A DNA stretch of 64,000 nucleotides from Staphylococcus epidermidis (GTDB lineage Bacteria; Bacillota; Bacilli; Staphylococcales; Staphylococcaceae): NCBI RefSeq assembly GCF_006742205.1, contig NZ_AP019721.1:1736001-1800000 (forward strand), in the 5' to 3' direction. A model generated the notes under the pieces. That model saw only the letters and a list, made by a program, of their open reading frames with translations. It made no database searches and was not told where the DNA came from. Of the stretch, positions 1 through 9,657 are shown one piece after another; the stretch's first letter is position 1, and the number at the start of each line of letters is the position of its first letter. Both the position numbers and the translations under genes were made by a program.

Positions 1-652
1 CGTTCAAAATCAACAATCCACCTGCAAAATCCCACGGTTGTAGTCTAGGTGTTAGGTAAGCCGCCAATTGACCCTTCGCTACACTTATAATTTCTAATGC
101 TGCACTACCATATGCTCGTGCACTTCTTGCCTCATTCACTATTGAACTAAAAATATCACTGAGTATTGGTTTCGTCAGCCAATTGGGATTAATACCTATA
201 ATACTTCTTTTAAGTTCAGTATTTTGAATCATTTCAAGTTTATGTGTATTTTCAAATGCACCCTGTCCAACCTTTGCATGATATAAAACATCTTTCATGA
301 CATCATAAACAAAACCTGCATAAGGCTTCCCATCATGATAAATACCAATAGAGATGGCAAAATTTTCTTTTTGGTGAACAAAATTAAGTGTTCCATCAAT
401 TGGATCAATAACCCAAATAACCCCCTTTAAATACTCGAGATTATGACCATGTCCCTCTTCGCCAATAACCTGATGATCTGGATAATTATGAAGAATCGTT
501 TCATATAGATAATTCTCTGTCGCCTTATCCACATTTGTAACTAAATCATTTGGGTTCGATTTAGTTTTAATGTCTAACTCTTCTTGCATCATCAACCTTA
601 CTTTATTTCCTGCTTCTAGTATCAACCCTTTTGCAAAATCATATAAAGCCAT
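1..652 (-). CDS. suhB: Inositol monophosphatase family protein, C-terminus cut by window edge
   Basis: Mg2+-dependent phosphatase of the inositol monophosphatase/SuhB family. It probably hydrolyses inositol phosphates or related sugar phosphates in the cytoplasm. I translated it by hand. It starts at ATG 652 behind a good AGGAGATGAT ribosome binding site and stays open to base 1, giving 217 codons of a usual ~265. Family motifs are in order: GEEGH near residues 64-68, the metal-binding DPIDGT near 83-88, and WDFAGG near 208. The last 50 or so residues lie outside the window. It is divergent from the DUF1054 gene at 829, as suhB (yktC) and yktB are neighbours in Bacillus. Family assignment is certain; the physiological substrate is not. 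Confidence 0.93.
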   Translation of the reverse strand, partial: MALYDFAKGLILEAGNKVRLMMQEELDIKTKSNPNDLVTNVDKATENYLYETILHNYPDHQVIGEEGHGHNLEYLKGVIWVIDPIDGTLNFVHQKENFAISIGIYHDGKPYAGFVYDVMKDVLYHAKVGQGAFENTHKLEMIQNTELKRSIIGINPNWLTKPILSDIFSSIVNEARSARAYGSAALEIISVAKGQLAAYLTPRLQPWDFAGGLLILN

Positions 653-771
653 CGTATCATCTCCTATTACTACATATTATACATGAAGAACTATGTAAAT
701 TTATATGAATTCACACTATTTTACCTTTAAAAAGACTTCGTAAAACAAGAGAATAACCATCCTTATTTTAG

Positions 772-798
772 ATAAACTTTAAAAGTTTATGCTACAAT
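772..798 (+). promoter_or_regulatory. Promoter with 19-bp perfect palindrome upstream of the yktB-like gene
   Basis: Bases 772-790 read ATAAACTTTAAAAGTTTAT, a perfect palindrome of 9+1+9 bases. It abuts an extended -10 element, TG at 790-791 and TACAAT at 793-798, some 30 bases before the gene start. An operator overlapping the spacer and -35 of this promoter is the natural reading. The cognate regulator is unknown, and AT-rich palindromes can arise by chance. Confidence 0.4.
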
Positions 799-828
799 AT
801 CCATAATCATATTAAAAGGAGGCATATT

Positions 829-1440
829 ATGACCCAATATACTTTTTCACCTAAAGATTTTAAAGCTTTTGAAGTCGAAGGTTTAGACCAAAGAATGGAA
901 GCACTTAATGACTATGTCAGACCTCAACTTCATCAATTAGGATCTTATTTTGAAGAATATTTCACTACACAAACAGGTGAAACTTTTTATGCTCACGTAG
1001 CTAAACACGCACGTAGAAGTGTCAATCCACCTATCGATACGTGGGTAGCTTTTGCTCCTAATAAACGTGGTTATAAAATGTTACCACACTTTCAAATCGG
1101 ATTGTTTAGAAATCAGCTTTTCATTATGTTCGGTATCATGCACGAAGGTAGAAATAAAGAAGAAAAAGTGAAAATATTTGATAAACATTTTGATAAACTG
1201 ACATCTTTACCAAGTGATTATAGTGTTTCTCTAGATCATATGAAAACTGAAAAGCACTATATCAAGGATATGAGTAATGAAGAGTTGCATGCTGCTATCG
1301 ATAGAGTTAAAAATGTTAAAAAAGGTGAATTTTTTGTTGCCAGAACATTATCACCAACCGATAAAAGATTAAAATCTGATAAGTCTTTTCTAAAATTTGT
1401 TGAGGAAACTTTTGATGAATTTTTAAAATTTTATCAATAA
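829..1440 (+). CDS. DUF1054 / UPF0637 family protein (YktB-like)
   Basis: Cytoplasmic 203-residue protein of the DUF1054 (UPF0637) family, the counterpart of Bacillus YktB. No biochemical function is established for the family that I know of. There is no signal peptide or membrane segment. Length is normal for the family, and the central [16 protein letters not shown] stretch and acidic/lysine-rich second half are typical. The ATG has an ideal AAAGGAGG site seven bases upstream. It is a single gene with its own palindrome-bearing promoter and a strong terminator, divergent from suhB. Identification is by recalled family resemblance. Confidence 0.85.
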   Translation: MTQYTFSPKDFKAFEVEGLDQRMEALNDYVRPQLHQLGSYFEEYFTTQTGETFYAHVAKHARRSVNPPIDTWVAFAPNKRGYKMLPHFQIGLFRNQLFIMFGIMHEGRNKEEKVKIFDKHFDKLTSLPSDYSVSLDHMKTEKHYIKDMSNEELHAAIDRVKNVKKGEFFVARTLSPTDKRLKSDKSFLKFVEETFDEFLKFYQ

Positions 1441-1445
1441 ATATA

Positions 1446-1492
1446 AAATGCTTGAGTGATTTGAATTATGAAAAGTCATTCAAGCATTTTTG
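1446..1492 (+). terminator. Rho-independent terminator of the yktB-like gene
   Basis: Arms AAATGCTTGAGTGA (1446-1459) and TCATTCAAGCATTT (1476-1489) pair with one wobble and are followed by T residues. Confidence 0.85.
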
Positions 1493-1506
1493 TCGTCTTA
1501 ATATTT

Positions 1507-1540
1507 TTAGGTTGACCTAATATTTTATTTAGGTTAATAT
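1507..1540 (+). promoter_or_regulatory. mntH promoter overlapped by an MntR-type operator
   Basis: The palindrome TTAGGTTGACCTAA (1507-1520) covers a -35 TTGACC (1512-1517). After a 17-base spacer comes the -10 TAATAT (1535-1540), which overlaps a second half-site TTTAGGTTAATAT (1528-1540). TTAGGT dyads are typical of DtxR/MntR boxes. The placement predicts that Mn-loaded MntR blocks polymerase and represses mntH. The binding is inferred; the geometry is seen directly. Confidence 0.75.
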
Positions 1541-1569
1541 ATTCTCATATATTAATGGGGGTGATTTTA

Positions 1570-2916
1570 TTGAATTCCAATAATAACAATCATGAACAAC
1601 AACGAAGTTTAGATGAAATCAATAACACCATAAACTTCAATCATAATGATAGTGCAAGTCAAAAATTTCTGGCTTTTTTAGGACCGGGATTGCTTGTTGC
1701 AGTTGGTTACATGGATCCTGGAAATTGGATTACATCCATGCAAGGAGGAGCACAATATGGCTATACCTTGTTATTCATAATCTTAATCTCTAGCTTATCT
1801 GCTATGCTGTTACAAAGTATGACTGTGAGATTAGGAATAGCAACTGGTATGGATTTAGCACAAATGACACGTCATTTTTTAAATAAGCCTGTAGCAATTA
1901 TGTTCTGGATTATTGCAGAATTAGCAATTATCGCTACTGATATTGCAGAAGTTATAGGTAGCGCTATCGCATTAGATTTAATCTTCGGCATACCATTAAT
2001 TGTAGGCGCATTAATCACTGTATTTGATGTATTTTTATTATTATTCATCATGAAATTTGGCTTTAGAAAGATTGAAGCTATCGTGGGAACGTTAATCTTT
2101 ACCGTATTGGCCATTTTTGTATTTGAAGTTTATATTTCTTCTCCACAAATAACAGATATGCTTAATGGTTTTGTGCCTCATAAAGAAATTATTACAAACC
2201 AAGGGATACTTTATATTGCACTAGGTATCATAGGTGCTACTATTATGCCACATAACTTATATTTACATTCTTCTATTGTACAATCTCGAAAATATGATAG
2301 ACACAGTATTCATGAAAAAGCACAAGCGATTAAGTATGCTACTATCGACTCTAATATACAGCTATCCATCGCTTTTGTAGTCAATTGCTTATTACTTACA
2401 CTTGGTGCAGCGCTATTTTTTGGAACTAAAACTGAAGATTTGGGTGGTTTTTATGATCTTTATTTGGCTCTAAAAACAGAACCTGCTTTAGGTGCAACGC
2501 TTGGCGGTATTATGAGTACTTTATTTGCTGTTGCCCTTTTAGCTTCTGGTCAAAATTCAACTATAACGGGAACGTTAGCAGGCCAAATTGTGATGGAAGG
2601 ATTTCTTAAATTATCCATTCCAAATTGGTTACGTCGTCTTATCACTCGGTCTTTAGCAGTGATACCTGTTATCATTTGTCTTATAGTATTTAAAGGAAAT
2701 ACTGAAAAAATTGAACAATTACTTGTCTTTTCTCAAGTGTTCTTGAGTATTGCTTTGCCATTTTCGTTAATACCGCTTCAATTAGCTACAAGTAATCAAA
2801 ATCTTATGGGTCCTTTTAAGAATAAAACATGGATTAACATCATTTCTTGGTTACTCATAATTGTCTTAAGTGGACTTAACGTATATCTTATCATTCAAAC
2901 ATTCCAAGAATTATGA
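1570..2916 (+). CDS. mntH: NRAMP divalent metal (Mn2+) proton symporter
   Basis: Proton-coupled manganese importer of the NRAMP family in the cytoplasmic membrane. About eleven hydrophobic helices are visible. The metal-binding helix-1 motif DPGN is near residues 49-52 and the helix-6 motif MPHN is near 226-229. I place the start at TTG 1570, seven bases after GGGGTGAT. The in-frame ATG at 1555 has no Shine-Dalgarno site and lies over that motif. This gives 448 residues beginning MNSNNNN, matching staphylococcal MntH. The MntR-type operator upstream implies manganese repression. It stands alone and ends at a shared bidirectional terminator. Confidence 0.95.
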
Positions 2917-3038
2917 TTAAATGAATAACAAAGAAAATGTATCCTCTATTTTGAAATGACGAATTAAAAAGTCATTTTCTATCACTATTTATTCATATAG
3001 TTAACTTCAAGTTGTATAGTCCCTTTCTTACTTTATAA

Positions 3039-3084
3039 AAAATACGCCTTATCAATTATTTTTACTGATAGGGCGTATTTTTAT
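3039..3084. terminator. Bidirectional terminator between mntH and the DUF4064 gene
   Basis: AAATACGCCTTATCA pairs with TGATAGGGCGTATTT. There is an A-tract on the left and a T-tract on the right, so it serves the convergent genes on both strands. Confidence 0.85.
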
Positions 3085-3128
3085 GGACTGCATTCAACAT
3101 TTAATAGTCAAACATCAATCTAAACCTA

Positions 3129-3665
3129 TTAATATATATATGGATCGTCCTTTTTTTGTTTGTTGATTTCTTGTTCAGGATCCCAAGCATCTTTCTGTTG
3201 TTGGTTTTGTTGATGATTCCAATCACTTTGGCTCTTTGAATGGTTTTGACGAAGTTGAGCCGTAGCATTTTCATTTACATCTGTTTTATCTTTTTTTGCA
3301 AAAAGTCTAATCGCAGCAATCATCCATAAAACCATTGCGATTAAATTAGTCGTAAATAAACCTACGATAGCCGCTGCTATGAGTAAACTAGCAGCAAGGT
3401 TTTTTCTACCTTCAATTACCATTGTACCAACAAAACCTAATAGCGTTGAAAAACCTAAAATGACTAATGACGCAATAAGAGAAACTAAAAACATTTCAGA
3501 TGACATATCTTGATTATTACCTGAAAACTGCTTCATTAATTCATTATATTGTTGTTGATTTGATGTGTTATTAATAACAAATATCGATAGAATACCAAAA
3601 ATTAAAAATAATAGGCTCAAGATATTTGCAATCCACGCTAATCTTTTTTCTACTTTTCTATTCAA
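3129..3665 (-). CDS. Small membrane protein, DUF4064-like
   Basis: A 178-residue membrane protein. An N-terminal helix (about residues 11-31) is followed by an extracytoplasmic loop rich in N, Q and S, then two or three helices (about 58-82 and 90-122). A hydrophilic Q/N/K-rich cytoplasmic tail ends in DDPYIY. The arrangement matches staphylococcal DUF4064 proteins. No enzymatic motif is visible and the function is unknown. Its layout resembles the next gene (3970-5121), so the two may be ancient paralogues. The start has an AGGAGGCACATATT site, and the gene ends at the bidirectional terminator shared with mntH. Confidence 0.75.
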   Translation of the reverse strand: MNRKVEKRLAWIANILSLLFLIFGILSIFVINNTSNQQQYNELMKQFSGNNQDMSSEMFLVSLIASLVILGFSTLLGFVGTMVIEGRKNLAASLLIAAAIVGLFTTNLIAMVLWMIAAIRLFAKKDKTDVNENATAQLRQNHSKSQSDWNHQQNQQQKDAWDPEQEINKQKKDDPYIY

Positions 3666-3932
3666 TTAATATGTGCCTCCTAACTCTTAAAACTATGGTT
3701 AATTTAATCATACTAAAAATTTATCTTTATCGCGAATAAGTGTATTTCATATATTGATTAAGAAGTAATAAGTTGCTATGATGTCAAGTTGATTTATCCA
3801 AAATCCAACTCACTTTCTTTGAAATAGCGATATAGTAATACCCTGTTTATTATGTATTACATTTAATCTAAAATTAAAAATCTTGATATCATCCTATATA
3901 AAATCTAGTTACAGATAATGAATTTTTTAAAA

Positions 3933-3964
3933 ATGCCTAGGACAGCAATAAATATCCTAGGCAT
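3933..3964 (-). terminator. Terminator of the 3970-5121 gene
   Basis: Arms ATGCCTAGGA (3933-3942) and TCCTAGGCAT (3955-3964) pair perfectly over 10 bp, followed on the minus strand by a T-rich run. The rest of the interval 3666-3969 shows only AT-rich promoter-like sequence. Confidence 0.85.
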
Positions 3965-3969
3965 AATTA

Positions 3970-5121
3970 TTAATTTTCTTTTTTTGAATCTTCCTGTTGA
4001 TTTAAGTTATTATCTGTATCTTCTTGTTCATTATTAATCATTTGTCGACGTTCTTCATAATTCATACGTCGTTGGTTAACAGCACTTGGCTGGTTTTTTC
4101 TTCGTTCTTTCATACGTTTATTATATGCTTTTCTCTTTTCTTTTTTCTTAGCACGTATTTCTGCTTTTTCTCTTTTTCTTTGCGCTTTTAGTTCTTTAGG
4201 ATCAATTTGTGGTTCAACAACTCCTACGTCATCAAATTGATTACCTTCCATATGTTCCTGTTGCGCATCTTCAAAATCCGTATTTTTAGATTTTTTATTG
4301 TACTTAGCTTGTCTTGACATGACTGTTGGTTCATCTTCAGTTTGTTGAGATGCATATTCACTTTCAACTGCTCTTTTTGGAAATTGAGAATATTTATCTT
4401 CATTATCTACATATTCGTCTGAATAAAGTTGATCGGAAGATGTATCTTCATCGGGTTGATTATCAGTTATACCATTATAGGAATCTTGTTGCTGAGCATT
4501 TCTATTGAATTGACGTCTTGTATTTCTATCTTCCTTTTTAGTATGCATAGGTTCATACACATCATCATTATATCCATGTTCATTTCTTGACTCTGGTTCA
4601 TAAAAACCTCTCTCATCATAGTATGGTTGATCATATTCATTATAATAAGATGGCACTGTTTCTATTCTATCTCTTCTAGCAAACATCATCATTGCAATGA
4701 TAAAGAATAAGATAGGAATGATTAGAGTTACAATCAACAATACAAGCGGAATTGTGACTATAGCAGCTATTAAAAAAAGTAAACCAGACAAAATTCTTAT
4801 ATTCATAGAAATTAACGCTAAAAACGAGATGAGCAAACAAACAATAAAATAAACAATAATTGCCCAAACTCCATTTTGTAACCAAATCACAAATTGAGTT
4901 GTACTTAAATCATTATTGGCTAAAATTTGTTGTACGAGTTCATTATTATTAAGTGTGTTTTCTAAATTGGCAATTGACGTATCATTACTAAAAGATACGA
5001 GCGCAATAAACATTGAAACAATAGTTAATATGAGTAAGAATACCCAACTAAACCAACCTAATATTTTTTCAGTTAGCCGATTTGCTGGACGCTTAATTTG
5101 TGTATATTGCTCTCCTAACAT
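3970..5121 (-). CDS. Membrane protein with long charged cytoplasmic tail
   Basis: A 383-residue protein. Residues 20-46 form a transmembrane helix, an extracellular loop follows, and three more helices lie within about 80-148. From residue 150 it is wholly hydrophilic, first acidic and Y/N/Q-rich, then strongly basic around 310-345 with repeated KKEK/RKK clusters, and finally acidic and Q-rich. The head resembles the neighbouring DUF4064-like protein. The tail suggests binding to an acidic partner such as nucleic acid or membrane lipid, but this is speculation. No known function is recognised. It is a single gene with its own terminator, downstream of and separate from potD. Confidence 0.7.
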   Translation of the reverse strand: MLGEQYTQIKRPANRLTEKILGWFSWVFLLILTIVSMFIALVSFSNDTSIANLENTLNNNELVQQILANNDLSTTQFVIWLQNGVWAIIVYFIVCLLISFLALISMNIRILSGLLFLIAAIVTIPLVLLIVTLIIPILFFIIAMMMFARRDRIETVPSYYNEYDQPYYDERGFYEPESRNEHGYNDDVYEPMHTKKEDRNTRRQFNRNAQQQDSYNGITDNQPDEDTSSDQLYSDEYVDNEDKYSQFPKRAVESEYASQQTEDEPTVMSRQAKYNKKSKNTDFEDAQQEHMEGNQFDDVGVVEPQIDPKELKAQRKREKAEIRAKKKEKRKAYNKRMKERRKNQPSAVNQRRMNYEERRQMINNEQEDTDNNLNQQEDSKKEN

Positions 5122-5189
5122 TCGTTACAACTCCTTAACTTACTTATCACATTATTATATTAAAAAATTCTAAAAATAACTACCATTTG

Positions 5190-6263
5190 CTATTTTAAAG
5201 ACATTTTAAAATTTAAAAAGCTTTCATTATATTCACTGAGAGACGTTTGACCTAAATCTTTATAGACTTCTAACCGTTGCTGTTCTTGATTTGATGGATA
5301 AAATCTATAATCATTTCTTACCTTTTTAGGCAACTTACTTCGAGCTGCTTTATTAGGTGTTGCATATCCTACCCATTCCGTATTCTGGGCACTATTTTGC
5401 GCGTCTAGTAAGAAATTCATAAACTTATACGCACCTTCTTTATTTTGTGCAGTTTTAGGTATCACCATATTATCAAACCATAGGTTAGAGCCTTCTTTAG
5501 GTATCACGTAATTATAACGAGTATTTTCCTGTACAAGTGGTGCAGCAACGCCACTCCAAACTACTGCAACATGTCCTTCGTTTTGTTGAAGCATCATAGT
5601 AATTTCGTCGCCTACTATCCCTCTAACTTGAGGTGCTAAATTATGCAAATCTTTTTCTGCTTGATGAATATGGGTCGGATTTTTGTCATTAAGACTATAC
5701 CCTAATTTATTTAATCCCATTCCAATTATCTCGCGTGCACCGTCTACTAATAAAATATCATTTTTGAATTGAGAATGATACAAATCGTCCCAACTATCGA
5801 ACGTTTCATTAGGATATTTCTCTTTATCATATAAAATTCCTACGGTACCAAAGAAATATGGAATTGAATATCGATTGTTTGGGTCATATGACAAGTTCAT
5901 ATAATCATTGTCTAAATTTCTGATATTTGGAATTTTGTCATGATTTAAAGTCTCAAGCAGTTTAGCTTTTTTTAATTTTTGAACAGTATATTCACTTGGA
6001 AAAGCTACATCATAGTGTGTGCCTCCATTTCGAATTTTCGCTTCCATTGCTTCATTTGAATCAAAGGTTTCATATACGACTTGTATACCTGTTTCTTTTT
6101 TAAACTTCTTAATTAAGCTAGGATCAATATATTCTCCCCAATTGTAAACATATAACTTCTCATTTGAGTGGGTATTATCTTTTGATTTAAACCAATGACT
6201 AATCATTAAACATAAAATACCAATAACTATAGCAGAAATGATAAGTTGAAAAAATCGCTTCAT
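5190..6263 (-). CDS. potD: Spermidine/putrescine ABC transporter substrate-binding protein
   Basis: Extracellular polyamine-binding component of the PotABCD importer. The 357-residue protein has an N-terminal hydrophobic segment (residues 4-24), then the family hallmark LYVYNWGEYIDPSLIKKF near 38-55, and a bilobed periplasmic-binding-protein fold. The cysteine near residue 18 lacks a canonical lipobox (GILC instead of L-A/S-G/A-C), so an uncleaved membrane anchor is as likely as lipidation. Its ATG overlaps the potC stop by four bases (ATGA), placing it last in the operon. Substrate is assigned from family and operon; other polyamines remain possible. Confidence 0.93.
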   Translation of the reverse strand: MKRFFQLIISAIVIGILCLMISHWFKSKDNTHSNEKLYVYNWGEYIDPSLIKKFKKETGIQVVYETFDSNEAMEAKIRNGGTHYDVAFPSEYTVQKLKKAKLLETLNHDKIPNIRNLDNDYMNLSYDPNNRYSIPYFFGTVGILYDKEKYPNETFDSWDDLYHSQFKNDILLVDGAREIIGMGLNKLGYSLNDKNPTHIHQAEKDLHNLAPQVRGIVGDEITMMLQQNEGHVAVVWSGVAAPLVQENTRYNYVIPKEGSNLWFDNMVIPKTAQNKEGAYKFMNFLLDAQNSAQNTEWVGYATPNKAARSKLPKKVRNDYRFYPSNQEQQRLEVYKDLGQTSLSEYNESFLNFKMSLK

Positions 6264-7081
6264 TCATTAACACCTCGCTTCATCTTTTTCTGACGATTAA
6301 CGATATGTTGAATAAAGTAATATCCAAATACTCCAAACATAATAGCAATAAATATTATTGTAGAAATGGCATTAATCTCCATACTTATACCTTTTCGAGC
6401 CATAGCATAAACTTCTACAGACAATACACTAAATCCGTTTCCAGTAACAAAGAAGCTTACCGTAAAATCATCTAGAGAATATGTTAATGCCATAAAGAAT
6501 CCTCCTATAATCGAGGGCATAATATTAGGTATAATAATGCTAGTTAATAATTGTGATTCATTAGCACCTAAATCTCTTGCTGCATTTAACATGTTATCAT
6601 TCATTTCATATAATTGGGGTAAGACGATGATAACAACAATTGGAATACAGAACGCTATATGAGATGCTAGCACTGTTGAAAATCCTAAACCTAAACCTGT
6701 GAAATGTCCTATTGCAGTGAACATAATTAAAAAAGAAGCACCAATGACTACGTCTGAAGATACCATTAATACATTATTCATCGTTAATAGCGTAACCTTA
6801 AACCGTTTGTTGCGTAAGTAATATAAAGCGATCGCACCAAATGTACCTATAACTGTAGCAATCGATGCAGATAAAAGTGCCACTGCAACTGTATTAAAAA
6901 TCACCGACATCAACCGATCATTATGAAAAAGGGAGTGGTAATGTTCTAAAGTAAAATGTTCGAAGTGACTCATATTACCCGCAGAATTAAAAGAATAAAT
7001 CATTAAAAAGAAAATGGGAATATAAAGCACACTTATTAATAGAGCTATATATAATTTTCCGTACCATTTCACACTAATCAC
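6260..7081 (-). CDS. potC: Spermidine/putrescine ABC transporter permease PotC
   Basis: Inner permease of the polyamine importer, 273 residues, with about six transmembrane helices. The cytoplasmic ABC-coupling (EAA-like) loop AARDLGANESQLLTSIIIP lies near residues 166-184, with the conserved G at the centre. It overlaps potB upstream and potD downstream by four bases each (ATGA), indicating tight translational coupling. Length and order match PotC rather than PotB. It pairs with PotB to form the channel, which is energised by PotA. Confidence 0.93.
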   Translation of the reverse strand: MISVKWYGKLYIALLISVLYIPIFFLMIYSFNSAGNMSHFEHFTLEHYHSLFHNDRLMSVIFNTVAVALLSASIATVIGTFGAIALYYLRNKRFKVTLLTMNNVLMVSSDVVIGASFLIMFTAIGHFTGLGLGFSTVLASHIAFCIPIVVIIVLPQLYEMNDNMLNAARDLGANESQLLTSIIIPNIMPSIIGGFFMALTYSLDDFTVSFFVTGNGFSVLSVEVYAMARKGISMEINAISTIIFIAIMFGVFGYYFIQHIVNRQKKMKRGVNE

Positions 7082-7881
7082 CCCTTCCCATTAGATGATT
7101 TTGATTTTGTAATAATGAGTAAAAAGGCCATAAAAATAATGAGAAAAAGTGCTATAGTGGAACCTAATCCATAATTTTGTATAGTTAAGAACTGTTCTTC
7201 AATTGCTGTACCTACATTGATTACTTTGTTCCCGGCAATCAACCTAGTAATCATAAACAGTGAAAGAGCTGGTATAAATGTTACTTGCACACCTGTTTTA
7301 ATACCTTCTCTTGTTAAAGGAACGATTACTTTACGAAACGTAGTAAATGTACTCGCGCCCAAATCATTAGAGGCTTGCAAAATATTGTTAGGAATTGCTT
7401 TCATGCTGTTAAATATAGGCAAAATCATAAATGGGATATAAATATAACTCGCCACCAATAAAAATGCACCACTTGTAAACAACAAATTTAATTTAGGTAT
7501 TTGAAATATATGTAGAGCTTGGTTAATAACTCCATCATGCCCCAACAAACCAATAAATGCATAGGTCTTAAGAAGTAAATTAATCCAAGTAGGGATAATT
7601 AACAACATAAGCAGTATATTTTGAAATCTTGAATAAGAAATAAAGTACGCAGCTGGGTAACTTATTATTAAGGTAATCATAGTAATTAAAGCGGCATACC
7701 ATATTGAATCAATAAACATTTTTAAATATCTTGTTGAAAATACCTGCTCATAATTTGTGAAACTAAAGTGACCATGAATATCTATAAAAGAAAAGTAAAC
7801 AAGTAAAATGGCTGGAATGATAATAAATATAACCATCCATAATAAGTAAGGAACCAGTAACCATTTATTGATATTATGCAT
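7078..7881 (-). CDS. potB: Spermidine/putrescine ABC transporter permease PotB
   Basis: Partner permease of PotC. The coupling loop [19 protein letters not shown] is visible, with about six membrane helices starting immediately after the N-terminus. The open frame extends 29 codons further upstream inside potA. I prefer ATG 7881 (267 residues, [12 protein letters not shown]), which overlaps the potA stop by eight bases and gives a normal family length. ATG 7896 is an alternative (MRTIIMHN). The gene ends in the ATGA shared with potC. Confidence 0.92.
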   Translation of the reverse strand: MHNINKWLLVPYLLWMVIFIIIPAILLVYFSFIDIHGHFSFTNYEQVFSTRYLKMFIDSIWYAALITMITLIISYPAAYFISYSRFQNILLMLLIIPTWINLLLKTYAFIGLLGHDGVINQALHIFQIPKLNLLFTSGAFLLVASYIYIPFMILPIFNSMKAIPNNILQASNDLGASTFTTFRKVIVPLTREGIKTGVQVTFIPALSLFMITRLIAGNKVINVGTAIEEQFLTIQNYGLGSTIALFLIIFMAFLLIITKSKSSNGKG

Positions 7882-8968
7882 GATGATAGTCCTCATAACT
7901 TTCAATTCGCTTATCAAATTCTTCTTCAGTTTCACCTGGTACCATGATGTGTATTGCTTCTGGTTCAAAATACAGACCTACTTCACTACCTACATTAGCT
8001 TTTTTTGTTGATTGTATTACCCATTCATACCCTTTTCTATCTTTACAACAAATTTCATAATGTACACCTCTAAATAGCATAGAATCAACTTTGGCTTTAA
8101 ATAGCCCATCATTTTGTGAAACAAGTGAAATGTCTTCGGGTCTAATTACAACTTCAACTTTTTTATTTTCTTTTATTCCCATATCTACACAATCAAAATT
8201 TTGACCATAAATATTAACGACAAAATCTTCAACCATTGTACCGTGAACTATGTTGGACTCTCCTATAAAATCAGCAACAAATCGGTTAACTGGTTCATCG
8301 TATATATCTATTGGTGTGCCAAATTGTTGAATTTTGCCATCTTTCATAACAAAAATATAATCACTTAATGCTAAGGCCTCTTCTTGATCATGAGTTACAA
8401 ATATAAAGGTTATACCTAAACGGGATTGAAGTTCTCTCAATAAATATTGCATTTCAGTTCGTAATTTTAAATCTAATGCGGATAAAGACTCATCTAATAA
8501 TAATATTTCAGGCTCATTAACAATTGCCCGTGCTATGGCTACACGTTGTTTTTGTCCACCACTCATACCTTGTATTTGCCTATGTTCATAACCACTTAAT
8601 TTCACCAACTGAAGTGCTTCAGTAACCTTACGCTTAATTTCTGACTTACTTAATTTTTTTAATTTTAAACCATATGCAATATTGTCGAATACATTTAAAT
8701 GTGGAAACAATGCATAGTCTTGGAATACAGTATTTACCTTACGCTTATTCGGTGGCATTTTACCAATAGGTTTATCTTTATATATAATATCTCCACTATC
8801 GGGATATTCAAATCCTGCTATGAGTTTTAAAATTGTTGTTTTTCCACAACCTGAGGGACCTAATAGTGTATAAAAATAGCCTGGTTCAATATCAATATTA
8901 ATTTCATTTAGTATTTGTACATCTTCAAAGCCCTTACTGACATCTTTAAAAGAAAGCAATGGATTCAT
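7874..8968 (-). CDS. potA: Spermidine/putrescine ABC transporter ATP-binding protein
   Basis: ATPase that powers the polyamine importer, 364 residues. Walker A GPSGCGKT is near residues 38-45, the signature MSGGQKQR near 134, and Walker B ILLLDES with the following LSALD D-loop near 155-165. An H-loop THD follows, and a C-terminal TOBE-type regulatory domain spans roughly 235-350. The usual DEP after Walker B is DES here; the catalytic glutamate is kept, so activity is expected. The RBS AGGAGGAAACTGT is strong. It lies 11 bases after the XRE regulator and is co-transcribed with it. Confidence 0.95.
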   Translation of the reverse strand: MNPLLSFKDVSKGFEDVQILNEINIDIEPGYFYTLLGPSGCGKTTILKLIAGFEYPDSGDIIYKDKPIGKMPPNKRKVNTVFQDYALFPHLNVFDNIAYGLKLKKLSKSEIKRKVTEALQLVKLSGYEHRQIQGMSGGQKQRVAIARAIVNEPEILLLDESLSALDLKLRTEMQYLLRELQSRLGITFIFVTHDQEEALALSDYIFVMKDGKIQQFGTPIDIYDEPVNRFVADFIGESNIVHGTMVEDFVVNIYGQNFDCVDMGIKENKKVEVVIRPEDISLVSQNDGLFKAKVDSMLFRGVHYEICCKDRKGYEWVIQSTKKANVGSEVGLYFEPEAIHIMVPGETEEEFDKRIESYEDYHHA

Positions 8969-8979
8969 ACAGTTTCCTC

Positions 8980-9519
8980 CTATAAATATGAAGCTGTGGC
9001 AACGATTAAAACCTTCACTTCTTTATCTGTTTCGTTATATAAGCGATGTTTATCTTTCGCTTTAAAATAAAGTACATCTTCTTTACAAGCTTTATATACT
9101 TGATTTCCTAATTGAAGTGATACTTCACCATTTAAACAATAGATAAAAGTATCTGATTCAGATGGTTTAAAGTTTTTATATGAGGCATTTGGTCGTAAAG
9201 TTAGGATTAATGGTTCCATGTCAAATTCATTAGAATTCGCTACAAGCCAGTTCAAGATATAACCTTTATCATACTCATCATAAATGGTCTGTTCCTTCTT
9301 CTTATAAAGTACCTTCTCATCTGACGGTTCTTTAAAAAAGTCACTTGCAGAAGTACCAAGTACTTCTATTAAATTTAAAAATGTTTCCATACTAGGTGAA
9401 GCATGATTACTTTCAATTTGTGATATATATCCTTTTGATAAATCAGTTCGCTCTGCTAATTCCTCTTGTGTCAAATTTTTTATTCTTCTTAAATTACGTA
9501 ATTTGTATCCAATATCCAT
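8980..9519 (-). CDS. XRE/cupin transcriptional regulator of the pot operon
   Basis: 179-residue regulator. A helix-turn-helix of the XRE/Cro type occupies about residues 5-58 ([21 protein letters not shown]). A cupin-fold C-terminus occupies about 100-178. This HTH-cupin pairing is typical of PuuR-type regulators that sense polyamines or amino acids. First gene of the potABCD operon, 11 bases before potA, so an autoregulated local regulator is likely. A GTG four codons upstream (9531) lies inside the AGGTGG ribosome binding site, so ATG 9519 is the better start. The ligand is inferred from neighbours only. Confidence 0.88.
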   Translation of the reverse strand: MDIGYKLRNLRRIKNLTQEELAERTDLSKGYISQIESNHASPSMETFLNLIEVLGTSASDFFKEPSDEKVLYKKKEQTIYDEYDKGYILNWLVANSNEFDMEPLILTLRPNASYKNFKPSESDTFIYCLNGEVSLQLGNQVYKACKEDVLYFKAKDKHRLYNETDKEVKVLIVATASYL

Positions 9520-9560
9520 CTTTCTAACCACCTAAAAAAGCTATATCATGTTTACTTATA

Positions 9561-9577
9561 TCAAACATTTTGTTTAA
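9561..9577. promoter_or_regulatory. Candidate operator upstream of the XRE-pot operon
   Basis: TCAAACA (9561-9567) and TGTTTAA (9571-9577) form an imperfect 7-bp inverted repeat 42-58 bases upstream of the regulator start. It is a candidate autoregulatory site. The sequence is AT-rich, so confidence is low. Confidence 0.25.
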
Positions 9578-9657
9578 TGCTTAATAAAAATAACAGAATA
9601 TAGCTACGTAATCAATAGTTTTATATTAACTTATTATTGTGGATTTAATAGAAAAAG

